Part shown: positions 1-5,968 of the stretch, piece after piece
Layout: each line of letters begins with the position of its first letter
Position numbering within the stretch: position 1 is the first letter of the stretch
NCBI GenBank assembly: GCA_038231495.1
Contig: JBBRLG010000332.1
Span: forward strand, 1-8,418
DNA from: JBBRLG01 sp038231495
GTDB taxonomy: Bacteria > Planctomycetota > Planctomycetia > Gemmatales > Gemmataceae
Length of the DNA stretch: 8,418 nt
Direction of reading: 5' to 3'
Position numbers and translations under genes: made by a program
The notes under the pieces: generated by a model
Told to the model about the DNA's origin: nothing
Database searches by the model: none
What the model saw: the letters and a program-made list of their open reading frames with translations, nothing else

Positions 1-4
1 GAAC

Positions 5-673
5 ATGCCCGCCTCTCCGGATGAGCAAGCGCTGATTGACCTGTGGCGCCAGGGCGACCAGGACGCCGCCCGCCAGATCGTCGACCGCTACCTCGACCGC
101 CTGCTACACCTGGCGCGCGGCCGCATCAGCCAGCGCCTTGCCAGCCGCGTCGATGCCGAGGACATTGTGCAATCGGTTTTTCGCACATTCTTCGTGCGTC
201 TCAAGGACGGCCGTTTTGTCTTTTCCGAACAGGAAGACCTGTGCAAGCTGCTCATGCGGATCACGCTGCACAAGACGCTGCGGCAGGTGGCGTTTCACAA
301 GGCCGCGAAGCGCGACCCCGGCATGGAAACCGACCGCGGCGAGCACCACCGCGACCAACTGCTGGCGCTTCTCGATCGCGAGCCGACGCCCGAAGCGGCG
401 GTGGCGTTCCTGGACCAGCTGGAGCATTTCCTGCACCAGTTGCAGCCGCTGGAGCGCCAAATCCTGGAGCTGCGGTTGCAGGGCTACACCAACGAAGAGA
501 TCACCACGCGGCTGGACCTGCGTTACGACCGTAAGATCCGCCGTATCCTCGAACGGGTGCGCGAGGTGGCCGAGAAGGAAGGGCTGCGGATGACGGAGGC
601 GGCGTCGGCGGACGGAGCTGGACCAGGGGACAAGGGGACAAGGAGACAAGGGGAAAAATGCCAGGAGGGTTAA
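5..673 (+). CDS. ECF-type RNA polymerase sigma factor (sigma-70 family)
   Basis: A 222-residue extracytoplasmic-function sigma factor, which would bind core RNA polymerase in the cytoplasm and direct it to a specific promoter set. The sigma-2 region spans about residues 22-103 and contains the signature DAEDIVQSVFRTFF (50-63), followed by the helix that contacts the -10 element. The sigma-4 region spans about 132-190 and has a helix-turn-helix around YTNEEITTRLDLRYDRKI (161-178). The acidic, charged linker between them and the Q-x-LE-x-QILELRLQG pattern fit the planctomycete ECF class that is often paired with Ser/Thr kinases; no kinase or anti-sigma factor is visible here. The ATG lies four bases inside the window edge, so its ribosome site cannot be seen and an upstream start is possible. 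The last about 20 residues (Gly/Lys/Arg-rich, from about 202) are encoded by repeat DNA and are probably not part of the original protein. Confidence 0.93.
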   Translation: MPASPDEQALIDLWRQGDQDAARQIVDRYLDRLLHLARGRISQRLASRVDAEDIVQSVFRTFFVRLKDGRFVFSEQEDLCKLLMRITLHKTLRQVAFHKAAKRDPGMETDRGEHHRDQLLALLDREPTPEAAVAFLDQLEHFLHQLQPLERQILELRLQGYTNEEITTRLDLRYDRKIRRILERVREVAEKEGLRMTEAASADGAGPGDKGTRRQGEKCQEG

Positions 674-771
674 CGAGCCGGGAAGCGCGATACAACCTCC
701 CCTGGTCCCCTGGTCCCCTGGTCCCCTGGTCCCCTGGTCCCCTGGTCCCCTGGTCCAGCTCCGTCCGACGC
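602..771. repeat. Large imperfect inverted repeat spanning the sigma-factor 3' end
   Basis: Bases 602-630 (GCGTCGG, then CGG, then ACGGAGCTGGACCAGGGGA) are the reverse complement of 746-771 except for one 3-base bulge (the extra CGG on the left). The pairing continues inwards: 631-654, three ACAAGGGG-like units, against 722-745, three TCCCCTGG units, with four mismatches. This gives a potential stem of about 50 bp with a loop of about 67 bases. The sigma-factor stop codon (671-673) lies in the loop, so the gene reads through the left arm. It could act as a factor-independent transcription barrier or be a remnant of a repeat insertion. There is no T-tract of a classical terminator. Confidence 0.75.
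698..753. repeat. Seven perfect tandem copies of the octamer TCCCCTGG
   Basis: Seven uninterrupted copies of TCCCCTGG run from 698 to 753, followed by a partial TCC. The complementary strand of the same motif, diverged to CAAGGGGA/CAAGGAGA, appears at 625-654. Eight bases is not a multiple of three, so copy-number change would shift any reading frame through it. Perfect identity of seven copies suggests recent slippage. It lies between the sigma factor and the WD40 gene; similar low-complexity tracts are, from memory, common in planctomycete intergenic DNA. Confidence 0.92.
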
Positions 772-812
772 AGTCCAACACCGTCCGCCTTCGTCCCGAA
801 AACCGCATATCC

Positions 813-826
813 CAGGCGGAAGCCTG
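813..826 (+). other. Small leader hairpin with GGAA (GNRA-type) loop
   Basis: CAGGC-GGAA-GCCTG forms a perfect 5-bp stem closed by a GNRA-type tetraloop and followed by TTTAT. It ends nine bases before the ribosome-binding site of the WD40 gene, so it would lie in the leader of that mRNA. It could be a weak terminator or a leader structure; the short stem and short T-run make either weak. Confidence 0.35.
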
Positions 827-834
827 TTTATCCT

Positions 835-839
835 GGAGA
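835..839 (+). promoter_or_regulatory. Ribosome binding site for the WD40 gene
   Basis: GGAGA lies five bases before the ATG at 845. It supports that start, which is also the one that gives a proper signal peptide. Confidence 0.6.
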
Positions 840-844
840 TTGCC

Positions 845-2803
845 ATGCGTTCGCTGTTACTGTCGTGTCGTTTAACCTGCCTCGTCGGGGCGTTGGCCGT
901 TTCGCCCGCCGATGCCCAGACCAACCGCCTGGACCGCCAGGAACCCGAACTCATTAACGAGAGCAATGGCCGTATGGGCACTTGCGACGTGCTCACGTTT
1001 ACGGCGGACGGTAAGCACGTGCTCGCGGTCGGCGACGACAAGGTCGTGCGCGTGTACGACTTCGAGGACGGCAAACTGCGGCCCGCTCAACGATCCGCGT
1101 TGCGCTGGGGCGTGTGGCGCGAACAGCGCGGCGCCATCTACGCCCTTGCCCTGTCGCCCGACCCGGAGAACAAATACCTTGCCATCGGCGGCCTCGGCAC
1201 CCTCACCAGTTCCGTCGCCGTCCTCGACCGCGCCACGGGTGACATCGTCCAGGGCATCACCGCGCTGCATCCCGAGAAAGGGAAGGATTACGGCGCGGTC
1301 TGGTCCGTGGCGTTCAACGCCGCGGGCAACAAGGTCGCCTTTGGCACCGGCGACGGCAGTGTTTTGGTCTGGGATTTCAAGAACAAAAAGAAGGAACTCC
1401 TGTGCGGCCGACACCCGCCGGGGCCGAAAGGCGAGGGCGTTAACACCGTGCGCCTCGTCCGCTTCCTCGACGACGACACCCTGCTGTCCGTCGCGGAGGA
1501 CGGTACGTTTCTCCGCTCACCCGTTGGCGGCAACACGGTTCAACAGAACAAGCCCTTGCCGGTTACCGCCGAGCCGTTCACTTTCCGCCAGGTGACCGCC
1601 AGCGCGGACGGCAAGTGGCTGGCCGCGGCGACGCACGGGCCGGCCGTCTTTGTGTGGTCCGTCGCCGGCGGCAAGGTGCGCAAAATCGACCTGGCCAAGG
1701 GCGAGTTCCCGCGCTGCGTCGTCTTCGACCCGGCACACCCCGACCGCGTGGCCGTGAGCGTCGGCTCCCTGGTTGCGGGCGGCAATTTCCACATTGAAGG
1801 CGACCACCTGATTCGCCTTTACGACCTTGCAGGCGACAAGGCAAAGGTGACGCAGGAATTGCCGCACACGTTTCGGGCCGAATTCCTGGCCTTCCATCCG
1901 AAGCAGAATTTCCTGGCCGTCGCGGGCGGCGACAACCACGAGGTTACGCTCTGGGACCTCGACCAGCCGAAGCAGCCAGTGTCTGTGCTGCGCGGGGCCG
2001 GCAGCTGTTTGTGGGGCGTGGCCCTCTCGGCGAACGGCGAACAGGTCGCGTTTCAGGACCAGCGGGACCCCAAATCCTCCGACCCCAACCAGCGCGGCAC
2101 CGGACCGTGGCGGGTCTTTGATCTGTCGCTCCGGAAGTGGCGCGACGCCGCCGACTTCAAGCCGGTCGAGCAGCTGGCCACGGCGGACAAATGGACGATC
2201 GAGCCGGACGGCGACGATCCGTACGTGTGGTACGCGGTCAGCCCCAAGGGCAAGAAGTGGCCGCTGCCGCGCTTCAAGAAGCTGGAGGGTATGCCGCGCT
2301 GCTACGCCTTCCTCAAGGCCGGCGACAAGACGCCGACGCGCGTCCTCGTCGGGCACTACTGGGGGCTGAGCCTCTACGAGCTAACGGCAAATGAAGGGGC
2401 GCGGCGGACGCGCGTCTTTGCCGGCCATCAGGGCGAGGTCACGGCACTGGCCGTGTCCGCCGACCAGTCGTGGGCTGTGTCCGTCGCCAACGACCAGAGC
2501 CTCGCCGCCTGGAACCTCGGCGACGTGTTCCCGAGCAACCCCGTGACCGGCGCGAAGTTGGCCGACGAGCGCGTTGCCGGTTTGCGCGACCGGCTGGTGG
2601 TGAAAAAGGCGGACGTGGGCAGCCCGGTGTGGGAGGCGGGGCTGCTTGAGACCGACGAAGTCGTCGAGTATGCCTACAACGCCAGGCTGGTTCCCGGCGG
2701 GCCGGCCGAGTGGCTGGAGCGCCTGCAAAATGTGGAACCGGGCCGGGAAAACTACTTCAAAGTCCGCCGCGGTGGCCACCCGTTGACGGCCGGCGACCGG
2801 TAG
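845..2803 (+). CDS. Exported WD40-repeat protein with C-terminal PDZ-like segment
   Basis: A 652-residue protein beginning with a clear signal peptide (MRSLLLSCRL..., hydrophobic core, ADA|QT cleavage near residue 24-25), so it should act outside the cytoplasm. At least eight WD40-type blades can be seen, for example at about 47-76, 98-133, 151-180, 199-227, 247-276, 344-374, 386-426 and 523-558; several end in the hallmark VWD/LWD-type turn (VLVWDF, VTLWDL, LAAWNL) and one starts with a GH (FAGHQGEVTALAVS). Such propellers are protein-docking scaffolds. Residues about 586-643 (KKADVGSPVWEAGLLETDEVV ... ENYFKVRRGG, joined by a variable stretch) look like a PDZ domain. In planctomycete relatives this arrangement normally runs straight on into a caspase domain. 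Here a TAG at 2801-2803 ends it, and the protease follows in the same frame. No catalytic residues are expected in this half. Confidence 0.92.
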   Translation: MRSLLLSCRLTCLVGALAVSPADAQTNRLDRQEPELINESNGRMGTCDVLTFTADGKHVLAVGDDKVVRVYDFEDGKLRPAQRSALRWGVWREQRGAIYALALSPDPENKYLAIGGLGTLTSSVAVLDRATGDIVQGITALHPEKGKDYGAVWSVAFNAAGNKVAFGTGDGSVLVWDFKNKKKELLCGRHPPGPKGEGVNTVRLVRFLDDDTLLSVAEDGTFLRSPVGGNTVQQNKPLPVTAEPFTFRQVTASADGKWLAAATHGPAVFVWSVAGGKVRKIDLAKGEFPRCVVFDPAHPDRVAVSVGSLVAGGNFHIEGDHLIRLYDLAGDKAKVTQELPHTFRAEFLAFHPKQNFLAVAGGDNHEVTLWDLDQPKQPVSVLRGAGSCLWGVALSANGEQVAFQDQRDPKSSDPNQRGTGPWRVFDLSLRKWRDAADFKPVEQLATADKWTIEPDGDDPYVWYAVSPKGKKWPLPRFKKLEGMPRCYAFLKAGDKTPTRVLVGHYWGLSLYELTANEGARRTRVFAGHQGEVTALAVSADQSWAVSVANDQSLAAWNLGDVFPSNPVTGAKLADERVAGLRDRLVVKKADVGSPVWEAGLLETDEVVEYAYNARLVPGGPAEWLERLQNVEPGRENYFKVRRGGHPLTAGDR

Positions 2804-2860
2804 CGCTGTGGGTTGCTCGGCGGCTGCACGGCAGATTGGATTGAAGGCCGCTTCGTCGCG
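2789..2860 (+). other. In-frame stop and unmatched linker between WD40 and caspase halves
   Basis: Reading on in the WD40 frame from ...RRGGHPL gives TAGDR, stop (TAG 2801-2803), then RCGLLGGCTADWIEGRFVA before the methionine at 2861 and the family-typical WRFFPTTDGEWVLWMW. Only one stop interrupts the frame from 845 to 4294. The roughly 24 codons around the stop do not resemble what I expect at this junction in WD40-caspase proteins, so a point mutation, a short insertion or paired frameshifts are all possible. The context CGG-TAG-CGC does not match a known efficient readthrough signal. Confidence 0.6.
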
Positions 2861-4294
2861 ATGAAAACGACCGCCCGCCACCGGCCGCTGTGGCGCTTCT
2901 TCCCCACGACCGACGGCGAGTGGGTGCTGTGGATGTGGCGCAATTCGTTCTACGACTGCTCGACCAAGGGCGACTCGTACATCGGCTGGCTGGTCAACAG
3001 CCCCGACCTGAACGGCAAGCCGACGTTCTACCGCGCCGAGCAGTTCCGCAAAGTGCTCGAACGGTCCGACGTGATTGACAAGCTGTTGCAGACGCGCGAC
3101 GTGCGGCTGGCGTTGCGCGAGGTGAGCGACAACCCGATGCCGCTGTCGTTCGACCGCTTCGAGCCGCCGGCCGTCGCCCTGCAAATCGCCGCGGGGGTCG
3201 TCGTCAACCAAAACGTGAAGGTGACGGTGTTCGCGACCGCCGCCGGATCGAACCTCGACTACCAGCCCGAGCGGGCGGAGTTGTGGATCAACGACTACCG
3301 CCTGGAGGACTGGAAAAACCTGGTGGTCTGGGCGAAGGAAGGCGACCAGTATAGCCTGACCGTGACCGTCCCGAACAAGAAACTGCGGACGGGGCCGAAC
3401 GTCGTCACGTTCCAGACGTACAATCGACTCGGTGGACGGGCGGAGATTGCGGCGACGATCAATTGCGCCCGGCCGTTGGCCAAGCCGCGGCTGTGGGGCC
3501 TGGCGGTCGGCGTCGACGACTACAAAAACGCCAAGTCCCTGGGCCAGGGCCGCGGCAAGTTGCAGGACCTGACCGGTGCCAGCAACGATGCCAAGGAGTT
3601 CGAGGAGCGTTGGCGGCAACTGGGCCAGATGTACGCCGAGAAGCCGAAGGTGTTCGTCCACCTCGATCCGGACGCCAAGCGGGCCAAGGTGCTTCAGGCC
3701 TTGGATGACCTGGCCGAAAAGGTCGGGCCGGACGACAACTGCGTGATCCTGTTGGCCGGGCACGGCATGTTCGTGGAGCAGAAGGCGGCCTCCGGCGAAG
3801 CGGCGCGCTCGACGTTCGTGTTCTGCGGCCCGGACTTCGACCCGGAACGGCCGGAGGAAACGGGCATCGCGAGCGAGGTTTTGTACCGCAAGCTGGCGGC
3901 GATCGCGGGGCACAAGGTGGTGATCCTGGACGCGTGCCATTCGGGCGAGGCGGCGGCCAATCCGGTGCGCGGCCTGGTGCCCGGCGGCCAGGGGCCGGTC
4001 ATCATGGCGGCGTGCGACCGCAACCAGTTCTCGTTCGAGTTCCCCAAGGAGGACAAGGACAAACGGCGGCACGGCCTGTTCACTTACGCGATCTTGCAGG
4101 CGCTCGGTGACAAGTTCGCCGACGCGGACGCCGACCACAACGGCGAACTGGACGCGGCGGAGATTTACCGCTACACGCGCAAGGTGATGCCAGGGTTGCT
4201 CAAGGGCATCGACCAGGCGGAGTACGCCCAGGTGCCGATCATGTTCACGCCGGCGGGCAAGCCGGTGGCGCTGGCGAGGGCGCAGGAAAAGTGA
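2861..4294 (+). CDS. Caspase-like (peptidase C14) protease with EF-hand loop
   Basis: From the ATG at 2861 this gives 477 residues; the frame is also open to a TTG at 2813. It begins with a family-typical module, DGEWVLWMW...YDCSTKGDSYIGW (about residues 18-43), then VLERSDVIDKLL, then an all-beta Ig-like stretch (about 100-200). The caspase fold follows from about 212 (WGLAVGVDDY). The catalytic dyad is intact: His301 in LLAGHGMF (codon 3761-3763) and Cys359 in ILDACHSGE (codon 3935-3937). DADHNGELDAAE (423-434) is a canonical 12-residue EF-hand loop, suggesting calcium binding. Bacterial C14 enzymes cleave proteins, often after Lys/Arg, but the substrate is unknown here. No signal peptide is present in this half, while the WD40 half has one, so separate translation would leave the protease in the cytoplasm. 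No strong ribosome site precedes 2861 or 2813. It may be a functional fused or readthrough product or a decaying gene. Confidence 0.9.
   Translation: MKTTARHRPLWRFFPTTDGEWVLWMWRNSFYDCSTKGDSYIGWLVNSPDLNGKPTFYRAEQFRKVLERSDVIDKLLQTRDVRLALREVSDNPMPLSFDRFEPPAVALQIAAGVVVNQNVKVTVFATAAGSNLDYQPERAELWINDYRLEDWKNLVVWAKEGDQYSLTVTVPNKKLRTGPNVVTFQTYNRLGGRAEIAATINCARPLAKPRLWGLAVGVDDYKNAKSLGQGRGKLQDLTGASNDAKEFEERWRQLGQMYAEKPKVFVHLDPDAKRAKVLQALDDLAEKVGPDDNCVILLAGHGMFVEQKAASGEAARSTFVFCGPDFDPERPEETGIASEVLYRKLAAIAGHKVVILDACHSGEAAANPVRGLVPGGQGPVIMAACDRNQFSFEFPKEDKDKRRHGLFTYAILQALGDKFADADADHNGELDAAEIYRYTRKVMPGLLKGIDQAEYAQVPIMFTPAGKPVALARAQEK
4127..4162 (+). other. EF-hand calcium-binding loop inside the caspase domain
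   Basis: Encodes DADHNGELDAAE, matching the EF-hand loop pattern D-x-D-x-N-G-x-L-D-x-x-E, with acidic residues at positions 1, 3, 9 and 12 and Gly at 6. Similar D-x-N-x-D-G-type loops occur near the C-terminal end of other bacterial caspase-like proteins. Calcium dependence is an inference. Confidence 0.6.
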
Positions 4295-4315
4295 CCGAGG
4301 AACCGAAGAAGAAAA

Positions 4316-4378
4316 TCCGAAATCCGAAACCCGAAATCCGAAACCCGAAATCCGAAACCCGAAACCCGAAACCCGAAA
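4316..4378. repeat. Nine tandem heptamers YCCGAAA
   Basis: Nine contiguous copies of the heptamer: TCCGAAA, TCCGAAA, then alternating CCCGAAA/TCCGAAA, ending in three CCCGAAA. Only the first base of the unit varies (T or C). They fill about half of the 136-bp gap between the protease and the next gene, starting 22 bases after the protease stop. In antisense they would encode FGFRISDFGFRV-like low-complexity peptide, which explains the odd minus-strand ORFs here. I see no terminator or promoter in this gap. Confidence 0.93.
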
Positions 4379-4413
4379 CGAAAGATACCGGTCTGGCGGA
4401 TTTCGGCTGTCTT

Positions 4414-4420
4414 GAAGGAG
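4414..4420 (+). promoter_or_regulatory. Ribosome binding site for the 4431 gene
   Basis: GAAGGAG lies ten bases before the ATG at 4431 and nineteen before the next in-frame ATG at 4440, so it decides in favour of 4431. Confidence 0.7.
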
Positions 4421-4430
4421 TCCACGAACG

Positions 4431-5834
4431 ATGAACCGCATGAATCAACCTCTCGCATGGGTCGCCGGCCTGGCCGTGCTGGCCTTCGGCACCGCCGCCC
4501 GCGCCGCGGACGAACTGCCATCACTCGACCAGGCTTTGCGCGACAACGCCCCCAAGATCGTCAAGCAGTTGCAAGAGCGCAAGTACAAAAACGTCGGCGT
4601 CCTGAAATTCATGGTCCGCAACGGCGACGGCCCGCCGCGCGACAACTTCGGGCCGCTTAATTCCAGCCTCGCCGACCGCCTGGAAGTCGCCCTCGTCCTC
4701 GCCCTCGACGACAACGGGCTTGGCATTATTTCCAGCGCCAGCAAGGGCGTCCAGGCGTCCGGCAATAGTCGCGCCAACCACACGACCGAGGACGGCCGCG
4801 GGCAGCTGTTCAAGGTCAATAAGAGATACTTCACGGTCCCCTGGCGCGCCGGCGAAGGCGTCGCGCCGGACGCCTTTCTCAGCGGCGAGGCCCGCCTGGC
4901 ATCGGACCATCGCAGCCTCACGGTCACCGTTTCCCTGTTCGACAAGGACGACCCCAAGACCGTGCGGACCGTCTGCGAGTTCAAGGCCGCCGCCGACCTG
5001 CGCACTCTGACCGAAACCGGCGTTACCTTCTCGGCCCGCGGCGCGTTCGACGACCCGGTCCTGCTGCTGGCCAAGGCGACCGAAGCCGCACCGCAAGCCG
5101 ACGACAAGCCCGACGTGCTGCAAAAGAAGGCCGACCAGGCGCTGGCCGCACTGGACAAGTCGCCCGTCCAGCTCACGATCCTGTACGACAAGGAGGAGCA
5201 ACACGTGCAGGCGGCCCCGGTGTCCGCGGACAAGACCAACGTGTTGTTGAAGGTGCCGACACCCAAGGCCAGTGTCAAAGAAGTCGGATTTCGCCTGGAA
5301 AACACCGGCGACGAGACCTACGGCGTGGTCCTCAAGCTCAACGGCCACAACACCATTAAAAAAGAGCAGCAGGACGCGCTGGACTGCAAGAAATGGATTC
5401 TCAAGCCGAAGGAAGTCATCACGATTTACGGCTTCCAGCTCAACGACAAGGACCGCGACCCGTTCAAGGTGGAGACGCCCTACGAGTCGGAGTTGAGCTC
5501 GGTTTATTACGGCGACAATGCTGGCACGATCAACCTGGTGGTGTTCCGCACCGGCAAGGTGGAAGAGGTTTTGGTCAAGAACGACGCGCCGCTGGCGAGC
5601 ATCAGCCGCGGCATGTTGGTCCTGCGCGGCGAGCCGAAGGCCACGGACCTGAAGCGTTTTCAGACCCAGCTGGCAAAGGAGTCGCCCGCCGACCAGAACG
5701 AGGCCCGCTCGCGCGGCATGGTGACCGGCTCGGGCAAGATTGCCAACAGCCTGGTGGAGCATGTCGAATTCGTTCCGCAGCGCGTTCCGCTGCTGTCGGC
5801 GACGATTCGCTATTATGAACCACGGCAGAAATAG
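4431..5834 (+). CDS. Exported protein of unknown function, weakly CsgG/FlgO-like N-terminus
   Basis: A 467-residue protein with a clean signal peptide (hydrophobic WVAGLAVLAFG, cleavage ARA|AD after residue 25), so it is periplasmic or surface-exposed; no lipobox Cys and no other membrane segment. Residues about 36-103 (LRDNAPKIVKQLQERKYKNVGVLKF ... LADRLEVALVLAL in parts) have the helix-strand-helix look of CsgG/FlgO/LpoB-type periplasmic domains: an N-terminal helix, a VGVLKF strand, and a long helix before a LGIISSAS strand. This resemblance is by eye and weak. A charged, helical stretch (about 215-243) separates it from a beta-rich C-terminal half with GFRLENTGDETYGVVLKLNG (286-305) and CKKWILKPKE. 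The end, VEHVEFVPQRVPLLSATIRY, resembles C-termini I recall from other planctomycete exported proteins. It follows the protease by 136 bp on the same strand and may be co-transcribed; a partner role to the protease is inferred only. Confidence 0.88.
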   Translation: MNRMNQPLAWVAGLAVLAFGTAARAADELPSLDQALRDNAPKIVKQLQERKYKNVGVLKFMVRNGDGPPRDNFGPLNSSLADRLEVALVLALDDNGLGIISSASKGVQASGNSRANHTTEDGRGQLFKVNKRYFTVPWRAGEGVAPDAFLSGEARLASDHRSLTVTVSLFDKDDPKTVRTVCEFKAAADLRTLTETGVTFSARGAFDDPVLLLAKATEAAPQADDKPDVLQKKADQALAALDKSPVQLTILYDKEEQHVQAAPVSADKTNVLLKVPTPKASVKEVGFRLENTGDETYGVVLKLNGHNTIKKEQQDALDCKKWILKPKEVITIYGFQLNDKDRDPFKVETPYESELSSVYYGDNAGTINLVVFRTGKVEEVLVKNDAPLASISRGMLVLRGEPKATDLKRFQTQLAKESPADQNEARSRGMVTGSGKIANSLVEHVEFVPQRVPLLSATIRYYEPRQK

Positions 5835-5849
5835 GCTCCTTTTTGGAGT

Positions 5850-5875
5850 GTGGCGCTTTTCCGCCGCTTTCTTTT
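5850..5875 (+). terminator. Probable intrinsic terminator after the 4431 gene
   Basis: GTGGCG-CTTTTC-CGCCGC forms a 6-bp stem (one G-U pair) with a six-base loop and is followed by TTTCTTTT. It starts 15 bases after the stop at 5832-5834. It is also the left outer arm of the palindromic element, so the repeat may supply the terminator. Confidence 0.5.
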
Positions 5876-5922
5876 CTGGGGCGGCAGTACTATACTGCCC
5901 GCGGCTCGATGCGGCACAAACG

Positions 5923-5968
5923 CCCGTAGCCACAAGCGGCCCGCCGCCCGTAGCCACAAGCGGCCCGC
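5923..5968 (+). repeat. Two direct copies of the GTAG-footed REP-like unit
   Basis: Bases 5923-5944 and 5947-5968 are identical (22 bases each, period 24). Each has GTAG followed by an imperfect CCAC-AA-GCGG stem. The inverted partner at 6003-6016 (AGCCGC-TT-GCGGCT) has the perfect form of the stem, suggesting it is closer to the ancestral unit. Confidence 0.8.

Noticed and set aside
698..753. Tandem octamers considered as a CRISPR array
   Set aside because: Units are 8 bases with no spacers; this is a simple tandem repeat.
104..808. 234-codon minus-strand ORF through the octamer repeat
   Set aside because: Its N-terminal part is translated repeat (Gly-Pro-Gly-Asp-Gln units) and the rest is antisense to the sigma factor.
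2801..2803. TAG read as selenocysteine or pyrrolysine recoding
   Set aside because: Selenocysteine uses TGA, and nothing here indicates a pyrrolysine system or a conserved functional residue at this linker position.
2381..4441. 686-codon ORF on the minus strand opposite the protease gene
   Set aside because: It is rich in Arg, His, Val and Leu, has no recognisable domain, and its start lies in the antisense of the heptamer repeat. The + strand has an intact catalytic dyad and family motifs, so this is a shadow of GC-rich codons.
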